DNA from: Sphingomonas cremea
GTDB lineage: Bacteria > Pseudomonadota > Alphaproteobacteria > Sphingomonadales > Sphingomonadaceae
Assembly (NCBI RefSeq): GCF_021502585.1
Contig: NZ_JAKFGM010000001.1
Location: forward strand, 558,001-622,000
DNA: 64,000 nt
Reading direction: 5' to 3'
Shown: positions 43,502 through 51,950 of the stretch, piece after piece
Layout of the letters: every line of letters begins with the position of its first letter
Position numbering within the stretch: the stretch's first letter is position 1
Made by a program: the position numbers and the translations under genes
The notes under the pieces: generated by a model
What the model was told of the DNA's origin: nothing
Database searches by the model: none
What the model saw: the letters and a program-made list of their open reading frames with translations, nothing else

Positions 43502-43888
43502 CTATCGCAGCTGCTCGATTTCGCGGGCAAGGCTGCGGTTCTCGGTTGTGACATAGCTTTCGATGTCGGCAATGCGCCGGTCGATGTCGCGCATCCGACT
43601 GCGAATATCGCGGGCCGAGCGGGCCGGCGACTGCCGTACGCCCTGCCAGAAGCGCTGCTCCTCGCGGTCGTCCAGCGCCAATTCACGCGGTTTGTCGTCG
43701 GCGATGAAGCCGGCGATGAAATAGAGAGGAAGGACGCTTCCGCCGCTCATGAGAACGGCGCTGACGAACATGATGCGGACAAGCGTCACGTCCAGTCCGG
43801 TGTAGTCGGCAATGCCCGAGCACACGCCCATCAATTTGCCATGGCGCTTGTCGAGATAGAATTTCGTTCGGCTTGGAGGCTGGGTCAT
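43502..43888 (-). CDS. pspC: PspC envelope-stress protein
   Basis: A 128-residue PspC-domain protein: KLMGVCSGIADYTGLDVTLV, then RIMFVSAVLMSGGSVLPLYF, the usual sensor pattern. The C-terminal part is not usual PspC; RIADIESYVTTENRSLAREI (from residue 105) resembles the motif of PspB and the three small downstream proteins. PspC normally senses envelope damage with PspB. The start overlaps the pspB stop by four bases. Confidence 0.9.
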   Translation of the reverse strand: MTQPPSRTKFYLDKRHGKLMGVCSGIADYTGLDVTLVRIMFVSAVLMSGGSVLPLYFIAGFIADDKPRELALDDREEQRFWQGVRQSPARSARDIRSRMRDIDRRIADIESYVTTENRSLAREIEQLR

Positions 43889-44163
43889 TTGGCATACTCG
43901 TCGTCGGTCAGGAGGCGCTGGCGATTGCTTTCCGGCAATGCGTGCTGGCGCCAGTTGGGGTTTTCTGCGGTCATGATCCGTTCGATCGTGTTCAGCCGAT
44001 CGTCCAGGCGGCGGGCGGCATCATGCAATTCGTCGAGCAGTTTCTCATCGGATCCAGTGAGCCGAGCCGACGTCTTCCATTTGGTGATGTAGTGGAAAAT
44101 CAGCCACGGCAGCCCGATGAACAGGACCGGGACGACGATCAGCGGAACCAGGACGTCTTCCAT
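43885..44163 (-). CDS. pspB: PspB envelope-stress membrane protein
   Basis: A 92-residue protein with one membrane helix (LVPLIVVPVLFIGLPWLIF) and a coiled coil with RLNTIERIMTAENPNWRQ (from residue 56). Length and the LxxxARRLDDRLNTIERI pattern fit PspB, which with PspC antagonises PspA-PspF. It starts three bases after pspA. The stop overlaps the pspC start. Confidence 0.9.
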   Translation of the reverse strand: MEDVLVPLIVVPVLFIGLPWLIFHYITKWKTSARLTGSDEKLLDELHDAARRLDDRLNTIERIMTAENPNWRQHALPESNRQRLLTDDEYAK

Positions 44164-44166
44164 TTA

Positions 44167-44835
44167 CTAAGCCCCCTTGGCCTTGAGTGCGGCCTTCATT
44201 GCCTCCAGCTCCGCATCGACCTTGTCGGTCGAACGCAGTTCGGCGATTTCTTCCTCCAGGCTTTTCGGCCCGGTCATGCCCAGCGCATCGGCGCGGCCCT
44301 CTGCAAAGTCGGCGCGCCGCTCCAACTGGTCGAATCTCGAAAACGCATCTTCGGTGCGGCTGCCGTTGAGCAGTTCCCGTGCCTTGGCCCGGGTCACCGC
44401 GCTTTCGATCCGCGTCGCAATCGCATTCTGGCGAGCCCGAGCTTCGCGCAGCTTGCCCTGCAATTTGGCGATGTCAGCTTCATAGCCCTTCAGCGTATCC
44501 TCGATTGACGTCAGCTCGGCCTGAAGGCCTTCGGCCATGTCGGCCGCCTTTTGCCGTTCGATCAGCGCCGCCTTGGCCAGGTCCTCGCGGTCCTTGCTCA
44601 GCGCCAGTTCGGCCTTTTCGGTCCAGCTCGACTGCAATTCGTTGAGACGGACAAGCGCCCGCTTCATTTCCTTGCTGTCAGCAATCGAACGCGCGGCCGA
44701 GGCACGAACCTCGACCAACGTTTCTTCCATTTCTAGAATGATCATGCGGATCATCCGCGCCGGATCTTCGGCACGGTCCAGCAGCTCAGTGAAATTGGCT
44801 GCGAAAATATCCCGAGTTCGGGAAAAAATACCCAT
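44167..44835 (-). CDS. pspA: Phage shock protein A
   Basis: Membrane-stabilising and PspF-inhibiting protein of the PspA/IM30 ESCRT-III family, 222 residues. GIFSRTRDIFAANFTELLDR is the typical first helix, followed by DPARMIRMIILEMEETLVEV. The rest is a long coiled coil, usual length. It is the first gene of the operon and starts about 28 bases from a predicted sigma-54 transcription start. Confidence 0.95.
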   Translation of the reverse strand: MGIFSRTRDIFAANFTELLDRAEDPARMIRMIILEMEETLVEVRASAARSIADSKEMKRALVRLNELQSSWTEKAELALSKDREDLAKAALIERQKAADMAEGLQAELTSIEDTLKGYEADIAKLQGKLREARARQNAIATRIESAVTRAKARELLNGSRTEDAFSRFDQLERRADFAEGRADALGMTGPKSLEEEIAELRSTDKVDAELEAMKAALKAKGA

Positions 44836-44872
44836 CGAGCACTCCAGCTAGATAGTCCTGTTGCCAATTCAT

Positions 44873-44890
44873 ATGCAGGCTTTATGCCAA
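44873..44890 (-). promoter_or_regulatory. Sigma-54 promoter of the psp operon
   Basis: Read on the minus strand, TTGGCATAAAGCCTGCAT contains GG and GC exactly ten bases apart, the -24/-12 signature. The expected start is near 44863, 28 bases before the pspA ATG. The PspF-type activator gene is next door, on the other strand. Confidence 0.75.
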
Positions 44891-44963
44891 AATCCAAATA
44901 AGTCATGAATTCCAGTAAAACCGCCAAAATTCGACCAACGGCGGAGCGAAATATCTTGCCACA

Positions 44964-44981
44964 TGGTGGGATTTGCCACCA
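44964..44981. promoter_or_regulatory. Candidate PspF enhancer site
   Basis: TGGTGG (44964-44969) and CCACCA (44976-44981) form an inverted repeat with a six-base spacer. TTGCCAC is repeated just before each half. It lies about 80-95 bases upstream of the -24 element, a usual enhancer distance, and within 30 bases of the pspF start. Confidence 0.45.
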
Positions 44982-45009
44982 CATGTTGGCGGCATTTTTG
45001 GAGTGAAAT

Positions 45010-46050
45010 TTGGAGCGGGCCAATCAATTTGTCGGTCAAAGCCTGGCCTTTCTCGACGCTGTCGAGCGGGCGAGCCGTGCCGCACCGCTCAATCGCCCGG
45101 TGCTGGTAATCGGCGAGCGTGGCACCGGCAAGGAGCTGATTGCCGAGCGCCTCCATCACCTTTCGTCGCGCTGGGCCGGGCCGCTCGTGGCGATGAATTG
45201 CGCCGCCATGCCTGAAAATCTGATTGAGGCCGAACTGTTCGGGCATGAGGCTGGCAGCTTCACTGGCGCCGCGAAGACTCGTCACGGGCGGTTCGAAGAG
45301 TCTGACGGCGGCACCCTGTTCCTGGATGAGCTTGCGACTCTGTCGTCGCCGGCGCAGGATCGGCTTCTTCGCGCTGTGGAATATGGCGAGATCACCCGCA
45401 TCGGCGCCTCCAAGCCAATCTCTGTCGATGTGCGAATTGTCGCGGCGACCAACGAGCATCTTCCACGCTTGGTGGAAGAGGGGCGGTTCCGAGCCGACTT
45501 GCTGGATCGCTTGTCGTTCGAGGTTGTAACCCTTCCGCCGCTTCGCGCGCGCAAAGGCGATATTCCGCTGCTCGCAGAGCATTTCGGCCGTCGAATGGCT
45601 GTTGAGCTCGATTGGCCCAACTGGCCGGGCTTTTCCGCCAGCGCACTGGCGGAGCTTGAGGCATATCAATGGCCGGGCAATGTCCGTGAACTGCGCAATG
45701 TCGTTGAACGCGCGGTCTATCGCGCCGATGATCCGGAGCGCGAAATAGATGCGATCCAGTTCGACCCGTTCGCATCTCCTTGGGTGCTGAGCCATGATCC
45801 GGCCGGTGCGGTCGAGGTTGCGGCTCATGCGTCCCAGCCGACGACGGCTGCAAGCGAGGCGGCCGCTCCCGCGCCACCCGCCACCACTTCGGATTTGCGC
45901 GGCGCGGTCAACGCCTATGAAAAGGCGCTACTTGAGGACGCGCTGGCGCGCCACCGTTACAACCAACGTTCCACCGCGGCGGCGCTGGGATTGAGCTACG
46001 ACCAGCTTCGCCACGCGATGAAGCGGCATCAGTTGGCAATCAGCGGCTGA
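45010..46050 (+). CDS. pspF: Phage shock operon transcriptional activator PspF
   Basis: Sigma-54-dependent enhancer-binding protein, 346 residues without an N-terminal regulatory domain, as PspF. Walker A is GERGTGKELIAERLHHLSS, the sigma-54 contact loop GHEAGSFTGAAKTRHGRF (GSFTGA where the usual form is GAFTGA), Walker B ESDGGTLFLDELATLS. The C-terminal Fis-type helix-turn-helix is NQRSTAAALGLSYDQLRHAM. The start is a TTG at 45010 with GGAG six bases upstream. It is divergent from pspA and would be inhibited by PspA. A hairpin lies after its stop. Confidence 0.93.
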   Translation: MERANQFVGQSLAFLDAVERASRAAPLNRPVLVIGERGTGKELIAERLHHLSSRWAGPLVAMNCAAMPENLIEAELFGHEAGSFTGAAKTRHGRFEESDGGTLFLDELATLSSPAQDRLLRAVEYGEITRIGASKPISVDVRIVAATNEHLPRLVEEGRFRADLLDRLSFEVVTLPPLRARKGDIPLLAEHFGRRMAVELDWPNWPGFSASALAELEAYQWPGNVRELRNVVERAVYRADDPEREIDAIQFDPFASPWVLSHDPAGAVEVAAHASQPTTAASEAAAPAPPATTSDLRGAVNAYEKALLEDALARHRYNQRSTAAALGLSYDQLRHAMKRHQLAISG

Positions 46051-46156
46051 AAAGTTTCATTTCAACTAGTGCGTTGGGTCCCAGGCGAGCCAAGCCATCG
46101 ATTGAGCTTAGGCGGTTCAAGATCCGCCAGCTTTAGCGGTAATTCCATGGGCAGTA

Positions 46157-46180
46157 GGCCGCGCCCCGGCGGGCGCGGCC
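46157..46180. terminator. Hairpin between convergent pspF and puuD-like genes
   Basis: GGCCGCGCCC and GGGCGCGGCC pair perfectly over ten bases around CGGC. TTGT follows on the plus strand. It can terminate pspF and the convergent gene, but the U-tract is poor. Confidence 0.55.
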
Positions 46181-46190
46181 TTGTCATAAC

Positions 46191-46751
46191 TCAACGGAAA
46201 TTGGTCATTGCCAGCAACATCGGGATCGAAAGCAGGGTGTTGATCCGCGAGGTCAGCATTGCCGCCCGGGCCGCCTTGGCCTTTGCAGCATCATCGGCCT
46301 CGACCAGGCCTAGAGCCTTCTTCTGGTTCGGCCAGATGATGAACCAGACGTTGAACGCCATGATCAGCGCCAACCACATGCCAATTCCAATTAGGCGGTT
46401 CGACGGATCGTTGAGCAGCAGCGATTTCTCCTCACCGTACAGATAGGCAAGGATCAGGCCGGTAAGCACCGTAAAGGCCGCGCCCCAGCGAAAATAGAAT
46501 AATGCCTTCGGTGCGATGTGCTTGGACACGCCGGGCTTAAGTTCGGCCGGAATTTCCGGCATGGTAGGGATCTGCACGAAGTTGAAATAATAGAGCAGAC
46601 CGATCCACATCACGCCGAAGAAAACGTGCAGCCACTGGAACACGCCGATCGCCAGGGTAGCCGGCGAATAATATGGCGCCATGATCAAGGCGATCGCGGC
46701 GACAATCCCGATCAGCAAGACCAGATTCAGGTTTTCGAGTATCTTTCCCAT
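46191..46751 (-). CDS. PuuD-like membrane protein (DUF989)
   Basis: A 186-residue inner-membrane protein. The family segments are IGVFQWLHVFFGVMWIGLLY, WGAAFTVLTGLILAYLYGEE and GIGMWLALIMAFNVWFIIWP. Its full-length relatives (PuuD) are urate hydroxylases with an additional C-terminal cytochrome-c domain, which is absent here. No haem motif CxxCH is present, so urate oxidation is not supported and a general membrane role is possible. The ATG at 46751 follows GGGGGA. It converges on pspF. Confidence 0.78.
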   Translation of the reverse strand: MGKILENLNLVLLIGIVAAIALIMAPYYSPATLAIGVFQWLHVFFGVMWIGLLYYFNFVQIPTMPEIPAELKPGVSKHIAPKALFYFRWGAAFTVLTGLILAYLYGEEKSLLLNDPSNRLIGIGMWLALIMAFNVWFIIWPNQKKALGLVEADDAAKAKAARAAMLTSRINTLLSIPMLLAMTNFR

Positions 46752-46910
46752 CACTTCCCCCTTCGGAGGACGGTCGCTTCCGCCCCCTCCTGGTTGCGGG
46801 TTTAGGACCGGTAAGGGGCGGGGGGCAAGAGATTGACGGCCGGGTATGGAGCCGCAACGCGGCCGGTTCGTTAAACTGCAGACTCTCAGCCCAAACTATC
46901 GGAGTGGAAC

Positions 46911-47561
46911 ATGGCCTTCACGCTTCCCGACCTACCCTTCGCCAAGGATTCTCTAGCCCCGCATATGTCTGCGGAAACGCTCGATTTTCACCATGGCAAG
47001 CATCACAAGGCCTATGTCGACAAGGTCAACAAGCTGATTGGCGGAACTGATCTCCAGGATGCTTCGCTGGTCGAGGTGATTTGTGCCGCTCATGGCCATC
47101 ATGACAAGCCGCTGTTCAACAACGCAGCACAAATCTGGAACCACAGCTTCTTCTGGCAATGCCTGGCTCCCGAGGGCTCCACGCGGCCATCGGGTAAGCT
47201 TCGTGAGATGATCAACGAGGACTTCGGCGGCGAGCAGGCACTGCTCGACAAGCTTGCCCAGGAGAGCATCAATCATTTTGGCAGCGGCTGGGGCTGGTTG
47301 CTGCTCAACAACGGTGCGCTGGAAGTCACGTCGCTCCACGACGCCGATACGCCGGTTGCCCACGGCATGACGCCGCTATTGACGATCGATGTGTGGGAAC
47401 ATGCCTATTACATCGACTATCGCAACGAGCGGCCCAGGTTTGTCGAGAGCGTGATCGAAAATATCGTCAACTGGGACTTCGTATCTCGCAACCTGGAGGG
47501 CAGCGGCATTGCCAGCGCAGACCAGGAAGGGGCTAGGACTTCAGCCGATAGCCTGACCTGA
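46911..47561 (+). CDS. sodB: Superoxide dismutase, iron type
   Basis: Dismutates superoxide in the cytoplasm. The 216 residues carry the metal ligands in LDFHHGKHHKAYVDKVN (His27), NNAAQIWNHSFFWQCLAP (His) and TIDVWEHAYYIDYRN (Asp and His). Residues NHSFFWQ and GSGWGWLLLNNG match Fe-SOD more than Mn-SOD, though metal choice is not certain. The ATG follows CGGAGTGGAAC. The last 29 bases overlap the convergent ABC permease gene. Confidence 0.97.
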   Translation: MAFTLPDLPFAKDSLAPHMSAETLDFHHGKHHKAYVDKVNKLIGGTDLQDASLVEVICAAHGHHDKPLFNNAAQIWNHSFFWQCLAPEGSTRPSGKLREMINEDFGGEQALLDKLAQESINHFGSGWGWLLLNNGALEVTSLHDADTPVAHGMTPLLTIDVWEHAYYIDYRNERPRFVESVIENIVNWDFVSRNLEGSGIASADQEGARTSADSLT

Positions 47562-48294
47562 ACATCCACACGATCATCGTCAGCGGAAGTATGATGGAAC
47601 CGGCCATAACCGCGACGCTTGTCCATAGGGGCACGTCGATGACGTTGAAGAATGTCCAGCGATAGCCCGACACGAGATAGAGGATCGGGTTGAGATGCGT
47701 AACCGTCCGCCATGGCTCCGCAATGGCGGCGACCGAATAAAATACGCCGCCAAGGAAGGTGAGGGGAGTGACGACGAGCATCGGCACGACCTGCAGCTGC
47801 TCGAAATTCTGGGCCCAGATACCGATCGCGAAACCGAGCAGGCAGAATCCGACCGAAATGGTTGCGAGAAACGCCAGCATCCACAGCGGATGGTCGATAC
47901 TGACCTCAACGAATAAAGTGGCGGTTGCGAGAGTCACCAGCGCCAGGATCACCGCCTTGGTCGCCGCTGCGCCGACATAGGCAATGACGGTCTCCAGCGG
48001 AGAGATAGGAGCTGAGAGAAGTTCGTATATTGTGCCTGTAAACTTCGGAAAATAAATGCCAAAACTGGCATTCATGATCGCCTGTGTGAGTACTGACAGC
48101 ATGATCAGCCCGGGCACGATGAAGCTGCCGTAATTGACCCCCGCCATGTCGCTCATCCGGCTACCGATGGCCGACCCGAAAACTAGGAAATAGAGTGAGG
48201 TGGTGATGACCGGCGCGACCAGGCTCTGCCAAAGGGTTCGGCCCCACCGCGCCATTTCAAAGCGGTAGATCGCCTTGATGCCATAGGGGTTCAT
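47533..48294 (-). CDS. ABC-2 type transporter permease
   Basis: Membrane subunit of 253 residues with six transmembrane helices. [40 protein letters not shown] and [20 protein letters not shown] are the ABC-2 segments; the last is the conserved motif. It pairs with the upstream ATPase, whose stop overlaps its start by four bases. Such exporters move lipids, polysaccharides or drugs; no clue to substrate. Its last 29 bases overlap sodB on the other strand. Confidence 0.9.
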   Translation of the reverse strand: MNPYGIKAIYRFEMARWGRTLWQSLVAPVITTSLYFLVFGSAIGSRMSDMAGVNYGSFIVPGLIMLSVLTQAIMNASFGIYFPKFTGTIYELLSAPISPLETVIAYVGAAATKAVILALVTLATATLFVEVSIDHPLWMLAFLATISVGFCLLGFAIGIWAQNFEQLQVVPMLVVTPLTFLGGVFYSVAAIAEPWRTVTHLNPILYLVSGYRWTFFNVIDVPLWTSVAVMAGSIILPLTMIVWMFRSGYRLKS

Positions 48295-49226
48295 GCTGCG
48301 CGCTCCTCATGGACCAGGCTGACGAATATGTCCTCGAGGCTCGATTGGTGGGTAGCGAGATCCTTGTAACAGATGTGCAGTTCGTCGAGCCTACGCATCA
48401 GCCCGGGAATACCGGTATGCTCGGCATGAGTATCGAACCGGTAGCAGAGTGCGTGGCCATCATCCTCAAGCGCCAGGCCCCATTCAGCCAGGCCGGCGGG
48501 AATTTCAGCAATGGCATCGTCGAGCGTGATCTTGAGCGTTCGTTGGCCCATCTGCGCCATCAATGCTTTCTTCTCGCCTAGCGCTACAAGCTCACCCTTG
48601 CGGATCACGCCGACCCGGTCCGCCATCTCTTCGGCTTCTTCAATATAATGGGTGGTGAGGATAATCGTCGTGCCGTCGGCGCGGAGCTTTCTCACAAGCT
48701 CCCACATGTCGCGGCGGAGCTCGACATCGACGCCCGCGGTCGGCTCATCGAGAAACAGGATTTCGGGCTCGTGGCTAAGCGCCTTGGCGATCATGACGCG
48801 CCGCTTCATCCCGCCTGACAGCTCCATCATCTTGGCCTTGCGCTTGTCCCAGAGCGTCAGGCGGCGGAGGATGTCCTCGATCTTCCGGTCATCGCGCGGC
48901 TTGCCGAACAGGCCGCGAGAAAAGCTCACCGTGGCCCAAACGCTTTCGAATGCGTCGGTGGTTAGTTCCTGGGGCACCAGCCCAATCATCGACCGGGCTG
49001 CGCGAAAATCACCTTGATTGTCATGCCCATCGACAAGGATCTTGCCGCTGGTCGGCGTGACAATTCCGCAGACGATGGAAATTAGCGTGGTCTTCCCCGC
49101 CCCGTTCGGTCCAAGCAGGGCGAGGATTTCGCCTTTCTCGATGTCGAGATCGACGCCCTTCAACGCCTCGACGCCGCCGGCGTAGGATTTCTTGAGACCC
49201 TCAATGCGGATAATCGGATCACTCAT
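48291..49226 (-). CDS. ABC transporter ATP-binding protein
   Basis: ATPase of 311 residues partnering the ABC-2 permease. Walker A is [20 protein letters not shown], the signature [20 protein letters not shown] and Walker [22 protein letters not shown]-terminal domain of about 80 residues follows, as in the CcmA/DrrA-like group. The ATG at 49226 replaces a longer frame to 49340; four bases overlap yciB before it and the permease after it. Part of an operon from dapF. Confidence 0.94.
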   Translation of the reverse strand: MSDPIIRIEGLKKSYAGGVEALKGVDLDIEKGEILALLGPNGAGKTTLISIVCGIVTPTSGKILVDGHDNQGDFRAARSMIGLVPQELTTDAFESVWATVSFSRGLFGKPRDDRKIEDILRRLTLWDKRKAKMMELSGGMKRRVMIAKALSHEPEILFLDEPTAGVDVELRRDMWELVRKLRADGTTIILTTHYIEEAEEMADRVGVIRKGELVALGEKKALMAQMGQRTLKITLDDAIAEIPAGLAEWGLALEDDGHALCYRFDTHAEHTGIPGLMRRLDELHICYKDLATHQSSLEDIFVSLVHEERAA

Positions 49227-49846
49227 TCGATCGGTCCCGGTTCTACAGGCTTGGCGGCGTCTTCGGTTGCAAGTCCGTGACGTACCAGCATGGGTACATT
49301 GGCGAGGGCAAACAGCAGGGTCGCAGGAATTGCTCCCCAAAGCTTGAAGCCAATCCAGAAATCAGTCGACGTATTGCGCCAGACCAACTCATTGATCGCC
49401 GCCATGACCGCGAAGAAGATCGCCCAGTTCCGGGTCAATTTGCGCCAACCTTCCTCGTCTAGGCCGGGATAGGTGCTGCCCAGCACTGCTTTCAGTAACG
49501 GGCGTCCGGTCGCCAAGCCAAAGGCTAGCAAGCCGGCGACGAGTGCGTAATAGACGGTCGGCTTGATCTTGATGAAATTTTCATTGTGCAACCAAATGGT
49601 TAGCCCACCAAGTACAACCACCATCACCGCCGAAAACAGCAACAATGGCGAAACATATCTGTAGCGGACGGCTGAAAAGACCAGTGCGGTCACCATCGCC
49701 GCCATGAACGCGCCGGTTGCGACGAAGATCTTCAGCGGGCCAGGCACCGGCGCCAGGAAATTAACCAGGAAGAAGACCAGCAGTGGGCCAATATCAATCA
49801 TCAGGCGTGCAGCGCCCGCTGGCTCCTGCTTGTTTTCAAGATTCAT
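49223..49846 (-). CDS. yciB: Septation protein A-like membrane protein YciB
   Basis: Inner-membrane protein of 207 residues. The family signature [15 protein letters not shown] appears here as [20 protein letters not shown], then [40 protein letters not shown] and [20 protein letters not shown]. YciB/IspZ is linked to cell division and envelope integrity. It overlaps ftsY and the ABC ATPase genes by four bases each. Confidence 0.92.
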   Translation of the reverse strand: MNLENKQEPAGAARLMIDIGPLLVFFLVNFLAPVPGPLKIFVATGAFMAAMVTALVFSAVRYRYVSPLLLFSAVMVVVLGGLTIWLHNENFIKIKPTVYYALVAGLLAFGLATGRPLLKAVLGSTYPGLDEEGWRKLTRNWAIFFAVMAAINELVWRNTSTDFWIGFKLWGAIPATLLFALANVPMLVRHGLATEDAAKPVEPGPIE

Positions 49847-50757
49847 AGCGGCAACCCCGCAATGGCCCGGGCAACCGCCCTGGGCTCGAACGGTCGAAGA
49901 TCATCAACGCCTTCGCCAACGCCGATCGCGTGGATCGGCAAGCCGAACTTCTCCGCCGCCGCGACCAGCACGCCGCCGCGCGCCGTGCCGTCCAGCTTGG
50001 TCATGATCAGCCCCGTTACTCCAGCCATGTCGCGGAAAACCTCGATCTGGTTGAGCGCATTTTGCCCGGTAGTCGCGTCGAGGACGAGAATAACGTCATG
50101 TGGGGCTTCGGGGTTCAATCGTCCCAGCACTCGCCTAATTTTGGCGAGCTCGTCCATCAAATGCGCCTTGTTCTGCAGCCGGCCAGCCGTATCGACGATC
50201 AGCGCGTCGATACCGGTCGCGGTTGCCTGCTTCACGCCGTCATAAACGATCCCTGCCGCGTCTCCGCCTTCCTTGCCGGCAATTACCGGCGCATGGATCC
50301 GGTTACCCCAGATCTTCAGTTGCTCGATCGCCGCGGCACGGAAAGTGTCGCCGGCAGCCAGCATCACCCCATAGTCCTGCTCCTGTAGCAGGTGGCCAAG
50401 CTTGCCGATGGTAGTGGTCTTGCCCGACCCGTTGACCCCGATAACCAAAATGACGTGCGGGCGGGGGAAGCCCCAGACGTCGAGAGGCTTGGCCACGGGC
50501 GCAAGGATCTTCTCGATTTCTTCGGCCAGGATGGTTCGCAGCCCGCGCTCGTCCAATTGTTCGAAGCGTCTGGCGGCAATGCTTTCGCGGATCCGCTTCG
50601 ACGCCTCGGGGCCGAGGTCGGATGCAATCAGCGCCTCCTCAATGTCGTCGAGGGTCGACGTATCGAGCGCCTGCTCCTTTACGAGCCCACTCAAATTCTC
50701 GCCCAGGCGATCTGCTGTTTTCTTGAAACCGCCTGTCAGGCGTTCGAGCCAACTCAT
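49843..50757 (-). CDS. ftsY: Signal recognition particle receptor FtsY
   Basis: GTPase receptor that docks ribosome-SRP complexes at the membrane. The 304 residues are NG domains with little acidic A domain. Helices KTADRLGENLSGLVKE, P-loop VILVIGVNGSGKTTTIGKLG, the insertion ATGIDALIVDTAGRLQNKAH and TKLDGTARGGVLVAAAEKFG are standard. The partner Ffh is encoded at 54669. It overlaps mtaB and yciB by four bases. Confidence 0.97.
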   Translation of the reverse strand: MSWLERLTGGFKKTADRLGENLSGLVKEQALDTSTLDDIEEALIASDLGPEASKRIRESIAARRFEQLDERGLRTILAEEIEKILAPVAKPLDVWGFPRPHVILVIGVNGSGKTTTIGKLGHLLQEQDYGVMLAAGDTFRAAAIEQLKIWGNRIHAPVIAGKEGGDAAGIVYDGVKQATATGIDALIVDTAGRLQNKAHLMDELAKIRRVLGRLNPEAPHDVILVLDATTGQNALNQIEVFRDMAGVTGLIMTKLDGTARGGVLVAAAEKFGLPIHAIGVGEGVDDLRPFEPRAVARAIAGLPL

Positions 50758-51950
50758 TCAAAAATCCCGATAAGTGTGTCGCCGTCCTTGCGTACAATTT
50801 GGACGATGCCGAGGTCGCCGCGCCTGGATCCCTCGACATGGACCGGCGCAAATCCGTCGCTGTGGCCCTTCTCGCTATTCTCGATCAGCACCGCCTGGCG
50901 AGTGCCGATCTGGCTATCCAGCCATTGGGCACGTCGCAGTGCAGCAGCTTGACGGAGTCGCGCGGCACGCGCCTTGACGATTTCCCGTTCCAGCTGGGGC
51001 ATCCGGGCTGCCGGCGTGTCCGGTCTTGGCGAGAAGGGGAAGATATGCGCGGCAATAATGTCGCAATCCTCAAGCAGGCGCAGCGAATTCTGCGCAGCTT
51101 CCTCGCTCTCGGTGGGGAAGCCGGCGATCAGGTCGGCGCCGATCGTGACATCCTTGCGCGCTGCCTTGAGGCGCTCGACTGTCGCCACTGCCTGGGCGCG
51201 GCTGTGCCGCCGCTTCATTCGCTTGAGGACGAGATCGTCGCCGGCCTGCAGCGACAAATGGAAATGGGGCAGGAGGCGAGGCTCGCCAGCGATCAGTTCC
51301 ATCAGAGCTTCGTCGATCTCGATGCTATCGAGTGAGGAAAGGCGTAATCGGTTTAATCGCGGCAAGTCGGCCAGTAGGCGCTGGCACAGCGGACCAAGGC
51401 CATCTTCGTAGCTGGTGATGTCGACGCCGGTGAGGACGATCTCCCTAGCGCCTGCGTCCAATTCACTGGCAACTGCGTCTCGCACAGCTTCGTAGGGCAG
51501 CGAACGGCTCGCCCCGCGCGCCCGCCAGATCGAGCAAAAAGTACAACGATGGTCGCAACCGGTCTGGACGGCCACGAAACTGCGTACCCTGGCGAGGAAA
51601 CCGGCGGCAACTGGCGGTGCGGGTGCCGCCATGACGTCACTGACAACTACCTTGTTTTCATTGGCAAAAGCGTCGGCGCTGTATTTGTCTGCGTTGCCAA
51701 TGACCTTGGCCACCTCAGGCATTGCCGCAAAGCCCGTTGGGTCCAGCTGTACAGCACAGCCGGTGACGATGATCCGCTTGTCCGGCGCTTCGCGATGGGC
51801 TCGGCGGATGGCCTGCCGGGTCTGGCGCACCGCCTCGTTGGTTACGGCGCAGCTGTTGATTATGATCGCATCGTCTCCCGCGAGCGAGCGCATCGCTTCG
51901 CTTTCAGCGAAGTTGAGCCGGCAGCCCAGGGTGATCGTTTGGGCAGCCAT
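50754..51950 (-). CDS. mtaB: tRNA t6A37 methylthiotransferase MtaB
   Basis: Radical-SAM enzyme adding a methylthio group to t6A at position 37 of tRNAs that read ANN codons. The 398 residues have the N-terminal MiaB-like domain (TLGCRLNFAESEAM, NSCAVTNEAVRQTR, TGCAVQLDP with its three cysteines), the radical-SAM motif VQTGCDHRCTFCSIWRARG, and a C-terminal TRAM domain. It lacks the long MiaB form. The start overlaps the dapF stop. Confidence 0.93.
   Translation of the reverse strand: MAAQTITLGCRLNFAESEAMRSLAGDDAIIINSCAVTNEAVRQTRQAIRRAHREAPDKRIIVTGCAVQLDPTGFAAMPEVAKVIGNADKYSADAFANENKVVVSDVMAAPAPPVAAGFLARVRSFVAVQTGCDHRCTFCSIWRARGASRSLPYEAVRDAVASELDAGAREIVLTGVDITSYEDGLGPLCQRLLADLPRLNRLRLSSLDSIEIDEALMELIAGEPRLLPHFHLSLQAGDDLVLKRMKRRHSRAQAVATVERLKAARKDVTIGADLIAGFPTESEEAAQNSLRLLEDCDIIAAHIFPFSPRPDTPAARMPQLEREIVKARAARLRQAAALRRAQWLDSQIGTRQAVLIENSEKGHSDGFAPVHVEGSRRGDLGIVQIVRKDGDTLIGIFE

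Noticed and set aside
43136-44092. 318-residue plus-strand frame through the psp region
   Set aside because: The minus-strand small proteins have membrane helices, a shared motif and overlapping starts; this frame has none.
44869-45828. 319-residue minus-strand frame
   Set aside because: Antisense to pspF, which carries all AAA+ motifs.
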